In this document: positions 24,621 through 34,821 of the stretch, piece by piece
How positions within the stretch are numbered: position 1 is the stretch's first letter
Layout of the letters: each line of letters opens with the position of its first letter
NCBI RefSeq assembly: GCF_020023995.1
Contig: NZ_NRRD01000026.1
Location: 1 to 46,759 of the forward strand
DNA from: Rhodobacter sp. TJ_12
GTDB lineage: Bacteria > Pseudomonadota > Alphaproteobacteria > Rhodobacterales > Rhodobacteraceae
Direction of reading: 5' to 3'
DNA length: 46,759 bases
Notes under the pieces: generated by a model
The model's input: only the letters and a program-made list of their open reading frames with translations
What the model was told of the DNA's origin: nothing
The model's database searches: none
Position numbers and translations under genes: made by a program

Positions 24621-24652
24621 CCGAAGGCGCGCGGCAACGGGGTGCTTTTCCC

Positions 24653-24681
24653 TTGCATCTTGGCCATGATGCGACTAAGGC
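24653..24681 (+). promoter_or_regulatory. Candidate promoter of the rpsF-rpsR-rplI operon
   Basis: TTGCAT (24653-24658) and TAAGGC (24676-24681) are separated by 17 bases, about 100 bases before the rpsF start. The -35-like box is reasonable, but the -10-like box is weak by the enterobacterial consensus. The 161-base gap is the only room for a promoter of this ribosomal operon. Confidence 0.3.
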
Positions 24682-24781
24682 GAGCGGACTTCCGCGCTGA
24701 TATGAACCGGCGATGCCTCTCGTGGTGGGTGGCGGAAGGGTACGCCCGCCGTTGAAGCCGCCTTGTGAAACAGGAGCAGAC

Positions 24782-25162
24782 ATGACGCTGTACGAGCATG
24801 TCCTCATTGCGCGCCAGGATCTTTCCAACGCGCAGGCCGAAGGCCTTCTGGAACATTTTTCCGCCGTGATCGGTGACAACGGGGGCAAGGTCCTCGGCAC
24901 CGAATACTGGGGCGTGAAAACCATGGCCTACAAAATCAACAAAAACCGCAAAGGCCATTACGGCTTCCTGCGGACCGAAGCGCCCGCCGCCGCCGTGCAA
25001 GAGATGGAGCGTCTCGCCCGTCTGCATGACGACGTGATGCGCGTGCTCACCGTCAAAGTTGCGGCCCATGACGAAGGCCCCTCGGTGCAAATGCAAAAAC
25101 GCGACGAGCGCGAAGAGCGCGGCTCGCGTGGTGACCGCGGCCCGCGGTCGGACCGTCGCTGA
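24782..25162 (+). CDS. rpsF: 30S ribosomal protein S6
   Basis: This 126-residue protein begins with the typical S6 strand YEHVLIARQDLS and contains the GVKTMAYKINKNRKGHY segment. It ends in an Arg/Gly/Asp-rich tail (RGSRGDRGPRSDRR), which many alphaproteobacterial S6 proteins carry. S6 binds 16S rRNA with S18 in the platform of the small subunit. The ATG follows CAGGAGCAG. It leads the conserved rpsF-rpsR-rplI operon. Confidence 0.96.
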   Translation: MTLYEHVLIARQDLSNAQAEGLLEHFSAVIGDNGGKVLGTEYWGVKTMAYKINKNRKGHYGFLRTEAPAAAVQEMERLARLHDDVMRVLTVKVAAHDEGPSVQMQKRDEREERGSRGDRGPRSDRR

Positions 25163-25179
25163 TCCGAGGAGAGTAAGAC

Positions 25180-25407
25180 ATGGCTAGCAAACCGTTTTTC
25201 CGTCGCCGCAAAGTCTGCCCGTTCTCGGGCGATAACGCGCCGAAAATCGACTACAAGGACACCCGTCTTCTGCAGCGCTACATCTCTGAGCGCGGCAAGA
25301 TCGTGCCCGCCCGTATCACCGCCGTTTCGGCGAAGAAACAGCGCGAACTCGCGCGTGCCATCAAGCGCGCCCGTTTCCTCGCCCTGCTTCCCTATGCCGT
25401 GAAGTAA
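25180..25407 (+). CDS. rpsR: 30S ribosomal protein S18
   Basis: This 75-residue protein has the S18 signature [20 protein letters not shown] and the C-terminal [15 protein letters not shown]. It is basic and of normal length for the family. GAGGAG precedes the ATG, 17 bases after rpsF. It pairs with S6 on the small subunit. Confidence 0.97.
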   Translation: MASKPFFRRRKVCPFSGDNAPKIDYKDTRLLQRYISERGKIVPARITAVSAKKQRELARAIKRARFLALLPYAVK

Positions 25408-25419
25408 GGAGACAGAGCA

Positions 25420-25998
25420 ATGCAAGTCATCCTTCTGGAACGCGTGGCCAAGCTTGGCCAAATGGGCGATGTTGTGAAAGTGCGCGACGGTTACGCCCGC
25501 AACTTCCTGCTGCCCCAAGGCAAGGCGCTGCGCGCCAATGACGCCAACATCAAAAGCTTCGAAGAGCGCAAGGCCCAGCTTGAGGCGCGCAACCTCGAAA
25601 CCAAGAAAGAAGCCGAAGCGCTGGCCGAGAAACTCGACGGTCAGAAGTTCATCGTGATCCGCTCGGCTTCGGATGCGGGCGCGCTTTACGGCTCGGTCAC
25701 CACCCGTGACGCCGCCGAAGCGGCCACCGCGGGCGGCTTCTCGCTCGACAAGCGCCAAATCGCGCTGAAAGCGCCGATCAAGGATCTGGGCCTGCATGAC
25801 GTGCATGTTGTGCTGCACCCGGAAGTCGAGGCGACGATCACGCTCAATGTGGCGCGCTCGATGGAAGAAGCCGAGATCCAAGCTTCGGGCAAATCGATCC
25901 AAGAGCTGGCGGCGGAAGCCGAAGCCGAGGCCGAATTCGAGATCGCCGAGCTGTTCGACGAAGTCGGCGCCGCTGCGGCCGACGACGACGAAGAATAA
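25420..25998 (+). CDS. rplI: 50S ribosomal protein L9
   Basis: This 192-residue protein starts with the L9 N-terminal domain ([19 protein letters not shown], then [13 protein letters not shown]). A long connecting helix and the C-terminal rRNA-binding domain follow. It is about 40 residues longer than E. coli L9 because of an acidic Ala/Glu-rich tail (about 160-192) ending DDDEE, common in alphaproteobacteria. AAGGAG precedes the ATG. A strong terminator follows. Confidence 0.96.
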   Translation: MQVILLERVAKLGQMGDVVKVRDGYARNFLLPQGKALRANDANIKSFEERKAQLEARNLETKKEAEALAEKLDGQKFIVIRSASDAGALYGSVTTRDAAEAATAGGFSLDKRQIALKAPIKDLGLHDVHVVLHPEVEATITLNVARSMEEAEIQASGKSIQELAAEAEAEAEFEIAELFDEVGAAAADDDEE

Positions 25999-26020
25999 GA
26001 TCTTCCGATCTTCGGTTACA

Positions 26021-26050
26021 AACCGCGCCCCTCGGGGCGCGGTTTTCTTT
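26021..26050 (+). terminator. Rho-independent terminator of the rpsF-rpsR-rplI operon
   Basis: AACCGCGCCC (26021-26030) pairs perfectly with GGGCGCGGTT (26035-26044) around CTCG, followed by TTCTTT. It lies 22 bases after rplI. Confidence 0.85.
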
Positions 26051-26168
26051 TGCGCAAAGGGCAGCGCGCCGCGCGCCGCCGAACCCTTCGGGCGGCAGGC
26101 CGTGGGCGCTTTGCGAAGCGAGGTCAGGCGCAGGCTTCGCTGTGCCCCTTCGACTTTGGAGAACTATC

Positions 26169-26212
26169 CCGGGGGGTGCGGGGGGCAGCGCCCCCTGCCG
26201 GGCCCGCATCAA
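26169..26212. repeat. G-rich/C-rich intergenic inverted repeat
   Basis: Between the rplI and bactofilin terminators is a GGGGG-CAGCG-CCCCC type inverted repeat in a strongly G-rich stretch. It lies in a 298-base gap that otherwise holds only the two terminators. It may be a short dispersed intergenic repeat; dispersal could not be tested from one window. Confidence 0.3.
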
Positions 26213-26245
26213 TCGCGCGCCGCCGTTTTATCTTCTTGCGCCAAT

Positions 26246-26272
26246 GCAAAAGGGCGGCCCGAAGCCGCCCTT
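26246..26272 (-). terminator. Rho-independent terminator of the M23 peptidase-bactofilin unit
   Basis: AAGGGCGGC (26250-26258) pairs with GCCGCCCTT (26264-26272). Read on the minus strand, the stem is followed by TTTTGC. It lies 25 bases beyond the bactofilin stop. Confidence 0.8.
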
Positions 26273-26296
26273 GAACCCGTTTGTCTTGTAACGTGC

Positions 26297-26842
26297 TTAC
26301 TTGCCCGCAGGCGGGCTTGCCGGGGCTTTGGGGGCCGGGGCGCCGGTTGCGGGGGGCGTTTCCGGTGCCATCAGCTTGGGGGCGTTCGCGCCTTGCAGCG
26401 GGTCATCTTGCCGCTGCACCGAGCCCTCGAAATGCGCACCCGATTCGATGGCGATGGTCTTGTGGATGATGTCGCCCTCGACCCGCGCGGTCGAGGTCAG
26501 GCGCACCTTGAGGCCGCGCACGCGGCCCACAACGCGACCATGCACCACCACGTCATCGGCGACGATCTCGCCCTTGATCGTGGCGCTTTCGCCCACGGTC
26601 AACAGATGCGCGCGGATATCGCCTTCGACGATCCCTTCCACCTGCACATCGCCGGTGGTCTTGATATTGCCCGAGACCGTCAGATCCGCCGACAGCACCG
26701 ACGCGGCGGGCTTGGCGCGCGGCGCCGAAGAGGGCACGAAATCGCCGAGTGGCTTCGAGGAGGGCATGCCTGCCTCGGACTTCTTCTCGGGATCGGTGGC
26801 CGCTTTCGGGCCGGGTTCGTGGATCTTGCTTTTAGAAAACAT
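26297..26842 (-). CDS. Bactofilin (polymer-forming cytoskeletal protein)
   Basis: This 181-residue protein has a central bactofilin beta-helix domain at about residues 55-150. It is made of repeating short strands (DLTVSGNIKTTGDVQVEGIVEGDI, TIKGEIVADDVVVHGRVVGRV). Disordered Pro/Ala-rich tails flank it, ending PAPKAPASPPAGK. Bactofilins form membrane-associated filaments that localise cell-wall enzymes. The start overlaps the end of the M23 peptidase gene by 11 bases. This matches known pairings of bactofilin with M23 peptidases in cell-shape control, such as CcmA with Csd1 and BacA with LmdC. Confidence 0.9.
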   Translation of the reverse strand: MFSKSKIHEPGPKAATDPEKKSEAGMPSSKPLGDFVPSSAPRAKPAASVLSADLTVSGNIKTTGDVQVEGIVEGDIRAHLLTVGESATIKGEIVADDVVVHGRVVGRVRGLKVRLTSTARVEGDIIHKTIAIESGAHFEGSVQRQDDPLQGANAPKLMAPETPPATGAPAPKAPASPPAGK

Positions 26843-28175
26843 CCTGAGCCGCCTTGATGAAGGTCATCGGGTTGACGGGGGCGCCGCCGACCCGGATTTC
26901 ATAGTGCAGATGCGGTCCGGTGGACCGTCCGGTATTGCCTGTATCACCGATCACTTCGCCGCGCGACACTTTTTGCCCCCGCTTCACGCGGATTTTGGAC
27001 AGATGCCCATAGACGGTGGATACACCAAATTCATGGCGCAGTTTGATCACATTGCCATAGCCGTTTTCCCAGCCCGCTTCGGTGACAACGCCATCGGCGG
27101 GGGCATGCACATCCATGCCCACAGGGCCGGCCAAATCGATGCCCGCATGCAGTCGGCCCCAGCGGTAGCCATAGGGCGAGGTAAAGCGGTAACCGCCGCG
27201 CAAGGGCATCGCAAAGGGCAGCTTGTCGATGGCGATCCGGTAAAGGTTCATCTCGTCAAGGCGGCGCAAAATCCCCTCGGCGCGGGCAGTATCTTCATCG
27301 GGGTCGATCATGCCCTTGGTCGAGATCGCCGCGGGAATAAGCGGCCCGCCGGTGCCGGAATAGCCGCGCCGGATTTGCGCGATGATGTCATCGGGGTCCA
27401 TGCCCGCCTTTTTGAACATCCGGTCGAGCGGCTCCATCGAGATTTGCACCGCGCCTTCAAGCGTGTCGAAAATCTCGTCATTGCGCTCTTCGATCAGGCG
27501 GCGTTCCAGCACGGCCTGATCGGCCTCTTGGCGGGCGCTTTCGGCATCGCGCGCGGCGCGGTCGCGCTGCGAAGCGGTGCGCGTGAGCGCCGAGGCCAGA
27601 AGGTCGACCGTGCCGCCCATATCGCCGATTTTCGCGCTGAGTGTTGCGGCACTTTGCGCGCCCGTGCCTTTGGCGGCGGCCAGTTGCGTGCGCGCCTCGT
27701 CCCGTTCGGCCATGGTGCGGCGCAGCGTGGCTTGAATCACATCGATGCCGGTTTCCAACTCGCGCCGACGCTCTTCCGAGGCCAGAAGCTGCGATTGCAT
27801 CTGCGAGACTTGTTCCAGCGCCAGCTGAAAGCGGTTTTGCGCCGCCACGGCTTCGGCGGCGCGTTGGTCGCGCTGGCGCGCCAAAATGTCGAGCCGGGTT
27901 TCGAACTGTGCCTTGGCGATGGCCGCCTGTTCGCGCGCCCCACCCGAGGAAATGCCGTCGATGAACAGCAAAGAGGTGGCGATCACCGACCACAAAAACA
28001 GCATTCCAGCCGCAAACAGCGTCACCGCCTGCGTCGTCGGGCGCAGGCGCACGAAACGGGTCGCGTCTTCGGATTTTAAAAACAGGCGCTGCTCGGGCAG
28101 CCATCTATCCAGCACCGTATTGGCGCGGTCGAGTATCCGTCTGGGCAAGGCGGTCTTCCTGTTGTTGGGGCGCAT
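26832..28175 (-). CDS. M23-family metallopeptidase, membrane-anchored
   Basis: This 447-residue protein has a cytoplasmic N-terminus and one membrane segment near residues 50-72 (AVTLFAAGMLFLWSVIATSLLF). A periplasmic coiled coil of about 80-240 follows, then a C-terminal LytM/M23 domain. Zinc-site motifs are HAGIDLAG and GPHLHYEIRV, so the catalytic centre looks intact. A GTG at 28184 is an alternative start; the ATG was preferred, but neither has a strong ribosome-binding site. The enzyme would cleave peptidoglycan cross-links, guided by the co-encoded bactofilin. Confidence 0.88.
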   Translation of the reverse strand: MRPNNRKTALPRRILDRANTVLDRWLPEQRLFLKSEDATRFVRLRPTTQAVTLFAAGMLFLWSVIATSLLFIDGISSGGAREQAAIAKAQFETRLDILARQRDQRAAEAVAAQNRFQLALEQVSQMQSQLLASEERRRELETGIDVIQATLRRTMAERDEARTQLAAAKGTGAQSAATLSAKIGDMGGTVDLLASALTRTASQRDRAARDAESARQEADQAVLERRLIEERNDEIFDTLEGAVQISMEPLDRMFKKAGMDPDDIIAQIRRGYSGTGGPLIPAAISTKGMIDPDEDTARAEGILRRLDEMNLYRIAIDKLPFAMPLRGGYRFTSPYGYRWGRLHAGIDLAGPVGMDVHAPADGVVTEAGWENGYGNVIKLRHEFGVSTVYGHLSKIRVKRGQKVSRGEVIGDTGNTGRSTGPHLHYEIRVGGAPVNPMTFIKAAQDVF

Positions 28176-28381
28176 CAGATGCACCCGATCTTGTCACCAG
28201 TTTGGTTAATATCTGCCAAACACGGGGCTGCGCCCCGCTTAACAAGACGGGCAAGACCGTTGCAACCCGTTTTCCCGACACGGCCGGCACAGGGCCGGCG
28301 CGCGGGCAGGAAGCCGCCGAAAACTACCATATCTTGGGGCCGAAGGGGGCATTCCTGCCCTCCTTCGATCCCGCCGGGCGC

Positions 28382-28858
28382 TTAGCCCATGGCGCGCACG
28401 GCCTCCAGCACCGTTTCGGCATGGCCCTTGACCGAGACTTTGGGCCAGACCTGCGCCACCACGCCCGCTTCATCAATCAAGAAGGTGGCGCGCTGAATGC
28501 CCATCGAGGTTTTGCCATACATCTTCTTTTCGACCCAAGTGCCATAGGCTTCGCAGGTCGCGCCGGTTTCATCCGACACCAGCTTCACCCCAAGGCTGTG
28601 CTTGGCGCAAAATTTCGCATGCGCCTTGGGGCCGTCTTTGGAAATGCCCACGACCACCGCGCCTGCGGCATCGAAATCGGGGCCAAGGCGGGTGAAATCC
28701 AGCGCCTCGGTGGTGCAGCCGGGGGTGTCGTCCTTGGGATAAAAATACAGCACCACCTTGCGCGGGCGCAGGCTGGAGAGCGTCAATTCCCCGGTTTCTG
28801 CCTCGGCCTCGGTCAGCGGCAGGGTGAAATCCGGCGCGTTTTCGCCGACTGCGATCAT
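28382..28858 (-). CDS. bcp: Thioredoxin-dependent peroxiredoxin, Bcp/PrxQ family
   Basis: This 158-residue cytoplasmic peroxidase reduces hydroperoxides. The peroxidatic cysteine is Cys48 in YPKDDTPGCTTE. The usual resolving cysteine five residues later is replaced by Leu53, so the enzyme is a 1-Cys variant or uses Cys84 or Cys102 instead. The fold landmarks APDFTLP and GKTSMGIQRATFLID are present. It is a single minus-strand gene, divergent from the AsmA-like gene. GGAGG precedes the ATG. Confidence 0.92.
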   Translation of the reverse strand: MIAVGENAPDFTLPLTEAEAETGELTLSSLRPRKVVLYFYPKDDTPGCTTEALDFTRLGPDFDAAGAVVVGISKDGPKAHAKFCAKHSLGVKLVSDETGATCEAYGTWVEKKMYGKTSMGIQRATFLIDEAGVVAQVWPKVSVKGHAETVLEAVRAMG

Positions 28859-28952
28859 TTGCGTTCCTCCTTGTCAGATGGCAGGAGTAAGCTAGAGCAG
28901 AACCGGGCGGCGTCAAAGCGGCGCGAAAGCCAAGCAAAAACCGGCGGACGGC

Positions 28953-31900
28953 ATGAGCGAAGAAGAGCAGCAAACCGGCAAGACGGCGGCGCCGCCGTCG
29001 AATGCGGCGCGGTCCGCGCAGCCCGGTCTGCCTGCGCGACCGCGGCGGCGCATCGGTATCTGGCTGGTGCTGAGCCTGCCGGTGCTGGCGCTTTTGGCGG
29101 GGCTTGCCTTTCTGGCGCTGAGCCACATGCCGGTGGCGGTGCCGCAAAGCTTGGTCGCCAAGGTCGAGACACAGGCGAATAAGGCGCTGGCCGGGCGCGT
29201 TGGGCTGACGCTTGGCGGCGCGTCTTTGGTGGTGGCCGAGGGGTTCGTGCCCGAGGTGCGGCTGAAGATGGTCAAGATCGATCAGCCCTCGGGCCTGCCG
29301 ATTGCGGTGCTGCCGGAACTGGATGCGCGGTTTCATCTGGGCGCGCTTCTTTCGGGGCTGGTTGCGCCCAAAAGCCTGCGCATTGGCGGGGCGCGGGTGG
29401 CGCTTTATCGTCGCATCGATGGCAGCCTTGATCTAGCACTGCCCGAGGCCGAAGAGGGCGCGCTGGCGGGCCTTGATCTGACCGACCCCAACAAGCTGAC
29501 CGAAAGCATCGAGGCGTTTTTCGACACGCCGCTTTTGGCACCAGTTGATGAAATTACCGCCGAGGATTTGCATATCCGGCTTGTGGATGCGCGGCTGGGC
29601 CGGGTCTGGGAGGTGTCGCAAGGCCGGTTCCGGCTGCGCCAGACCGCCGAAGATATCGCGCTGACGCTGGGCTTTGACGTGGGCGAACGCAACCGGCTGC
29701 CCGCGCAGGTGGCGCTGACCGCCTCCACCGCGAAATTTTCGCCGCGCGCGGCTTTTGGCGCGGCGGTGACCGATGTGCCCGCCGCCGATCTGGCGGTGCA
29801 AAGCCCCGCTTTGGCGGTGCTGGGGCTTTTGGAGGCGCCGATTTCGGGCACGATCCAGTCGGGCATCACCGAAACCGGCGATTTGGAACGGCTTGATGCC
29901 ACCTTGCGCATTGGCGCGGGCGCCTTGCAGCCGGTCGAGGGGGCGCAGCCCGTGGCCTTTGACGGGGCCGATTTGCGGCTGCGCTACGATCCGGGCGCGC
30001 AGCGCGTGCAGATCGACCGGCTTGATCTGCAAAGCCGCGCTTTGCGGTTGGGTGCCACGGGACAGGTTTTGTTGCGCGATGTGGTCAATGGCCTGCCGGG
30101 CGCGGCGCTGGTGCAGGTGGCCTTGCATGACATTGCCTCTGACCCGGAGGGGCTGTTTGAACGGCCTGCGCGCATCTCTTACGGGGCGCTCGATTTGCGG
30201 TTGCAACTTTCGCCCTTCCGCATCGATCTGGGGCAGGTGCAACTGGTCGAGGGCGCGCGCCGGATCGCGGGGCGCGGACAGGTGTCTGCCGGGGCCGAGG
30301 GCTGGCGCGTGTCGTTTGATACGGCGGTGGGGGAAATCACCTCGGATGATTTGTTGGCGCTGTGGCCCAAGGCGCTGGTGCCGCAAACCCGCGATTGGCT
30401 TGAAAAAAACGTCGCCACCGGGCAATTGCGCAATGTGCGCGCGGCGGTGCGGATTGCGCCGGGGATCGAGCCGCGGGTGGAACTGGGCTATGAATTCCGG
30501 GGCGCCGAGGTGAAGGTTTTGCGCACCCTGCCGCCGGTGCGCGAGGGGCGCGGCTTTGCCGGGATCACCGAAAACCAGCACACGCTGATGGTCGAAGAAG
30601 GCCGGTTGCAAGCCCCTTCGGGCGGCGGGATCGAGGTGGCGGATTCGGTGATGACCGTGCCTGACATTCGCGCCAAACCTGCCGCGGCCGAGGTGCGTCT
30701 GGTCACCCGCTCACCGATCCCCGCCGCGCTGTCGCTTCTGGACGAAGAACCGTTTCGCTTTTTGTCCAAGGCCGGGCGCAGCACCGATATTGCCCAAGGC
30801 TGGGCCGAGGCCCGCACCGATTTGCGCTTTTTGTTGGTCAAGAAAATCGCGGCAGAGGATGTAGATTTCGACGTGCGCGCGCGGCTGACCGATGTGCGCT
30901 CGGAAAGCTTGGTGCCGGGGCATGTGATCACCGCGCCGCTGTTTCGGCTGGTGGCGGATCGCGCCGGGATGACGGTCGCGGGGGCGGGGCATTTCGATAT
31001 TGTGCCGTTCCAAGGCCGCTGGACGCAGCGCTTCGGGCCAGAGCATCGCGGCAGTTCCGACATCGATGGCTTTGTCGAAATCACCCCCGAGGGGTTGTCG
31101 CATCTTAAGATCGCGCTGCCCAAAGGCGCGGTGCAGGGCGAGGGGTGGGGGCATCTGGATATCGCGCTGCGCAAGGGCGAGCCGCCCCGCTACAGTTTCA
31201 AAACCGACCTGAAAGGTCTGCGGCTCTCGATCCCCGAGATTAGCTGGTCCAAGGCGGCCAGCACCGAGGGGCGGCTGGCGCTTGAGGGGCGTTTGGGCGC
31301 GGTGCCCACGGTCGAACGGCTCAGCGCCTCGGCCCCGGGGCTAAGCGCGGCGGGCAAGGTGGTGCTGGCGGCCGGCGGGTTTCAGCGGGCGCGGTTCGAC
31401 ACTCTTAAGATTGGGCGCTGGTTCGAAGGCGCGGCAGAGCTGATTTCGCGCGGCGCGGGCCGCGCCCCCGATGTCGCTGTGACGGGCGGGCGGCTGGATC
31501 TGCGCAGCCTTCCCGGCGGCGGTCCTGGGCGCACGGGCGCGGGGCGCGGCACAGGCGGGCGCATCACCGCACAGTTGGACCGGGTCACGGTTACCGATGG
31601 CATCGCGCTGACCGGGCTTTCGGGCAAATTCACCACACGCGGCGGCTTTTCGGGCAATTTCGCGGGGCGGCTGAATGGCGGGCCGCAATTGCAAGGCGCG
31701 GTGATCCCGCAAGAAGGGCGTGCGGCAGTGCGCATCACCTCGAACGATGGTGGGGCGATTCTGGAGGCAGCGGGCATTTTCTCCAAGGCGCGCGGTGGGC
31801 TGCTTGAGTTGACCCTGACCCCTTTGGCCGCGAAAAGCTATGACGGGGCGCTGCGCATCGCCAATCTGAAAGTGCGCGATGCGCCGGTGCTGGCCTCAAT

Positions 31901-32294
31901 GCTGTCGGCGGCCTCGGTGATCGGACTTTTGGAACAGCTGAATGGCGAGGGCATCCTGTTTTCGGATGTGACGGGGGCGTTTCGCATCACCCCGCAGGGG
32001 GTCTCGGTGCGCAGCGGCGAGGCGATCGGTGCCTCGATGGGGGTGACGATGACCGGTGCCTATTATCCCGACACCAAGGCGCTGGACATGGAGGGCGTGG
32101 TCACGCCGTTTTACATCGTCAATGCGGTGGGCCAGATTTTCGCGCGCAAGGGCGAGGGGCTTTTTGGCTTCACCTATCGGTTGGAGGGCACAGCCGAGGC
32201 GCCGCGCATTTCGCTTAATCCGCTTTCGATCTTTACGCCGGGGATGTTTCGCGAGATTTTCCGCCGTCCGCCCCCCAAGCTCGTCACCGAATGA
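28953..32294 (+). CDS. AsmA/YhdP-like large envelope protein
   Basis: This 1113-residue protein has a cytoplasmic Pro/Arg-rich N-terminus and one membrane anchor at about residues 35-57. A very long periplasmic beta-rich region follows, of the DUF3971 and AsmA-like C-terminal types. The C-terminal portion ([15 protein letters not shown], then [22 protein letters not shown]) is typical of YhdP/AsmA-like proteins. These are bridge-like proteins implicated in phospholipid transport between membranes. It ends seven bases before queA, so both may share a transcript. The family call is firm, the exact role is not. Confidence 0.82.
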   Translation: MSEEEQQTGKTAAPPSNAARSAQPGLPARPRRRIGIWLVLSLPVLALLAGLAFLALSHMPVAVPQSLVAKVETQANKALAGRVGLTLGGASLVVAEGFVPEVRLKMVKIDQPSGLPIAVLPELDARFHLGALLSGLVAPKSLRIGGARVALYRRIDGSLDLALPEAEEGALAGLDLTDPNKLTESIEAFFDTPLLAPVDEITAEDLHIRLVDARLGRVWEVSQGRFRLRQTAEDIALTLGFDVGERNRLPAQVALTASTAKFSPRAAFGAAVTDVPAADLAVQSPALAVLGLLEAPISGTIQSGITETGDLERLDATLRIGAGALQPVEGAQPVAFDGADLRLRYDPGAQRVQIDRLDLQSRALRLGATGQVLLRDVVNGLPGAALVQVALHDIASDPEGLFERPARISYGALDLRLQLSPFRIDLGQVQLVEGARRIAGRGQVSAGAEGWRVSFDTAVGEITSDDLLALWPKALVPQTRDWLEKNVATGQLRNVRAAVRIAPGIEPRVELGYEFRGAEVKVLRTLPPVREGRGFAGITENQHTLMVEEGRLQAPSGGGIEVADSVMTVPDIRAKPAAAEVRLVTRSPIPAALSLLDEEPFRFLSKAGRSTDIAQGWAEARTDLRFLLVKKIAAEDVDFDVRARLTDVRSESLVPGHVITAPLFRLVADRAGMTVAGAGHFDIVPFQGRWTQRFGPEHRGSSDIDGFVEITPEGLSHLKIALPKGAVQGEGWGHLDIALRKGEPPRYSFKTDLKGLRLSIPEISWSKAASTEGRLALEGRLGAVPTVERLSASAPGLSAAGKVVLAAGGFQRARFDTLKIGRWFEGAAELISRGAGRAPDVAVTGGRLDLRSLPGGGPGRTGAGRGTGGRITAQLDRVTVTDGIALTGLSGKFTTRGGFSGNFAGRLNGGPQLQGAVIPQEGRAAVRITSNDGGAILEAAGIFSKARGGLLELTLTPLAAKSYDGALRIANLKVRDAPVLASMLSAASVIGLLEQLNGEGILFSDVTGAFRITPQGVSVRSGEAIGASMGVTMTGAYYPDTKALDMEGVVTPFYIVNAVGQIFARKGEGLFGFTYRLEGTAEAPRISLNPLSIFTPGMFREIFRRPPPKLVTE

Positions 32295-32301
32295 GACCGC
32301 A

Positions 32302-33369
32302 ATGAAACTTGACGATTTCGACTTTGACCTGCCCGAGGGGCTGATTGCCACGCGCCCCGCGCGGCCGCGCACCGCTGCGCGTCTTTTGCTGGCCGAGGAC
32401 GAGGCGATCCGCGATCTGACCGTGGCCGATTTGCCCGATCTGTTGGGGGCGGGGGATCGGCTGGTGCTGAACAATACCAAGGTGATCCCGGCACGGCTGA
32501 CGGGTCAGCGCGCGCGGGCGACGGGGCAGGGGGTTGCGGTCGCGAAGATCGAGGTGACGCTTTTGGAACCCGCCCCGGGCGGTGGCTGGCATGCGCTCGC
32601 CAAACCCTTGCGTAAGCTTAAAGAAGGCGAAGAGATCACCTTTTCGGAGCGGCTGTCGGCACAGGTCACCGCGATTGCCGAGGGGCAGATGCAGATCGCC
32701 TTTAATTGCACCGGCGCCGATTTCGATGCTGCCCTGGCCGAGGCGGGGGCGATGCCCTTGCCGCCCTATATCGCGGCACTGCGCGCGCCCGATGCCGCCG
32801 ACAAGACCGATTATCAAACCGTCTTCGCGCGCCATTCGGGGGCGGTGGCCGCGCCCACGGCCAGCCTGCACTTCACCCCGGAACTTCTTGAAAAGCTGCG
32901 CGAAAAAGGCGTGGCCTTCACAGAGGTGACGCTGCATGTCGGCGCGGGCACCTTTTTGCCGGTGAAGGTGGAGGATGTGACCACCCACAAGATGCATGCC
33001 GAATGGGGCGAGGTCTCGGCGCAGGCGGCGGCGGAAATCGCCGCCACCAAGGCGGCAGGCGGGCGGGTCATTCCGGTCGGCACCACTGCGCTGCGGTTGA
33101 TTGAAAGCGCCGCGCAGGCCACCGGCGCCATTGCGCCGTTTCGTGGCACCACGGATATTTTCATTTATCCGGGCTATCGCTTCCGCATCGCCGATGCCTT
33201 GATGACCAATTTCCATCTGCCGAAATCCACGCTGTTGATGCTGGTGTCGGCGCTGATGGGGCAAGAGCAGATCCGCGCGATTTATGCCTATGCGGTGACG
33301 CAAGGGTATCGGTTCTTCTCTTACGGGGATGCGTCGCTTCTGATACCAAAAGGTCGGATCAGGGGGTGA
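32302..33369 (+). CDS. queA: S-adenosylmethionine:tRNA ribosyltransferase-isomerase
   Basis: This 355-residue cytoplasmic enzyme transfers the ribosyl moiety of SAM to preQ1 in tRNA, making epoxyqueuosine. Family motifs are [17 protein letters not shown] at the start, [43 protein letters not shown] and [11 protein letters not shown] with [15 protein letters not shown] near the end. Its length is normal. The start at 32302 matches the usual N-terminus; the upstream in-frame extension would run through the end of the AsmA-like gene. GTGA at its stop overlaps a possible early start of the MFS gene. Confidence 0.96.
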   Translation: MKLDDFDFDLPEGLIATRPARPRTAARLLLAEDEAIRDLTVADLPDLLGAGDRLVLNNTKVIPARLTGQRARATGQGVAVAKIEVTLLEPAPGGGWHALAKPLRKLKEGEEITFSERLSAQVTAIAEGQMQIAFNCTGADFDAALAEAGAMPLPPYIAALRAPDAADKTDYQTVFARHSGAVAAPTASLHFTPELLEKLREKGVAFTEVTLHVGAGTFLPVKVEDVTTHKMHAEWGEVSAQAAAEIAATKAAGGRVIPVGTTALRLIESAAQATGAIAPFRGTTDIFIYPGYRFRIADALMTNFHLPKSTLLMLVSALMGQEQIRAIYAYAVTQGYRFFSYGDASLLIPKGRIRG

Positions 33370-33428
33370 CGCGGAGGCCTGCGGCACCTATCCTGACCCT
33401 TCTTCCACTCTTCCCAAGCGAGTCTCTT

Positions 33429-34817
33429 ATGCTGAGCGTTTTGCGCACCACATGGCCCCTTTTCCTTGGTGTGATGCTGCTAATGGTCGGCAACGGGATG
33501 CAAGGCACGCTGTTGGGGATCCGCGGCGCGATCGAGTCGATCGGCACCTATCAGATGTCGGTCGTCATGTCGGCCTATTTCGCGGGCTTCTTGCTGGGCT
33601 CGCAATTGACGCCGCTGATGATCCGCCGGGTGGGGCATGTGCGGGTCTTTGCGGCGCTTGGCTCGCTGATTTCTGCGGTGTTGATCCTTTACGCCGCCTA
33701 TCCGAACTGGATCGCCTGGACGCTGATGCGCGTGCTGATCGGCTTTTCGTTTTCGGGCGTTTATATCACCGCCGAAAGCTGGGTGAATGCCTCGACGCAA
33801 AATGAACTGCGCGGGCAGGCGCTATCGGCCTATATGGTCGTGCAGATGCTGGGCATCATCTCGGGGCAGGCGCTGATGAACGTCGCCGATCCGGCGGGCT
33901 ATCTGCTGTTTGTCATTCCCTCGGTGCTGGTGTCGCTGGCCTTTACGCCGATCTTGCTGTCGGCCACGCCTGCGCCCGCCTTTGCCGAGGTGCGAAGGCT
34001 TAGCCTGCGCCAGCTTTACAAAACCTCGCCCTTGGGGGTGGTGGGCATCTTCTTGATGGGCGGCGTCTTTGCGGCGCTGTTCTCGATGGTGTCGGTCTGG
34101 GGCTCGCAAGTCGGGCTGACGGTGACACAGATTTCGCTTTTCGTGGGGGCGATCTATCTGGGCGGGCTTGTCGCGCAATTCCCGATTGGCTGGCTGTCGG
34201 ATCGGATGGATCGGCGGATGCTGATCTTGAACGTGGCGGGCGTTGGCGCCGTGGCGATGCTGGCGGCCTTTCTGCTGGCGCCGAATTTCTGGGTGCAACT
34301 GGCGCTGGTGGCGGTGATCGGCGCGTCTGCGAACCCGCTTTACGCGCTTTTGCTGGCCTATACGAACGACTATCTCGACACCTCGGACATGGCCGCCGCC
34401 TCGGCGGGATTGCTGTTCGTCAACGGGGTGGGCGCCATTACCGGCCCGCCGGCCACCGGCTGGCTGATGGAAACGCTGGGACCGGGGGGGTTCTTCCTTT
34501 ATCTTGGTATCTTGATGATCTTGATCGGGCTTTACGCACTTTGGCGGATCGTCCGTGCACCGGATCGTCAGGGGGAATTCCCGGCGGCCTATGCGGTCGT
34601 GTCGCCCGGCGCAACGGCCTTTGCGGTTGACGCCGTGCTTGAAGCGGGCACCGACACGGAAGAGGACGGGGCTGCGGCAATCGACCCCGAAACCGCCCCC
34701 GAGGGCACGCTTGACGAGGGCGACACCACCGCCGATATGGAGGCCGACAGCAAAGATGCCGTCACGGCACCCGAGGCGGCGGCGTCGGAAAAGGACGCCG
34801 AAGGTTCGGAAAAATAG
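33429..34817 (+). CDS. MFS transporter with acidic C-terminal tail
   Basis: This 462-residue inner-membrane protein has about 12 transmembrane helices at about residues 7-375. It has a YMSVVMSAYFAGFLLGS-type second helix, a WLSDRMDRRMLI MFS loop between the halves, and NPLYALLLAYTNDYL. This fits the YcaD-like group of MFS proteins. From about residue 385 it continues as a roughly 75-residue hydrophilic tail rich in Ala, Glu, Asp and Thr. A GTG at 33366 overlapping queA is an alternative start, but the ATG at 33429 begins at the first membrane helix. The substrate is unknown. Confidence 0.83.
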   Translation: MLSVLRTTWPLFLGVMLLMVGNGMQGTLLGIRGAIESIGTYQMSVVMSAYFAGFLLGSQLTPLMIRRVGHVRVFAALGSLISAVLILYAAYPNWIAWTLMRVLIGFSFSGVYITAESWVNASTQNELRGQALSAYMVVQMLGIISGQALMNVADPAGYLLFVIPSVLVSLAFTPILLSATPAPAFAEVRRLSLRQLYKTSPLGVVGIFLMGGVFAALFSMVSVWGSQVGLTVTQISLFVGAIYLGGLVAQFPIGWLSDRMDRRMLILNVAGVGAVAMLAAFLLAPNFWVQLALVAVIGASANPLYALLLAYTNDYLDTSDMAAASAGLLFVNGVGAITGPPATGWLMETLGPGGFFLYLGILMILIGLYALWRIVRAPDRQGEFPAAYAVVSPGATAFAVDAVLEAGTDTEEDGAAAIDPETAPEGTLDEGDTTADMEADSKDAVTAPEAAASEKDAEGSEK

Positions 34818-34821
34818 CCGC

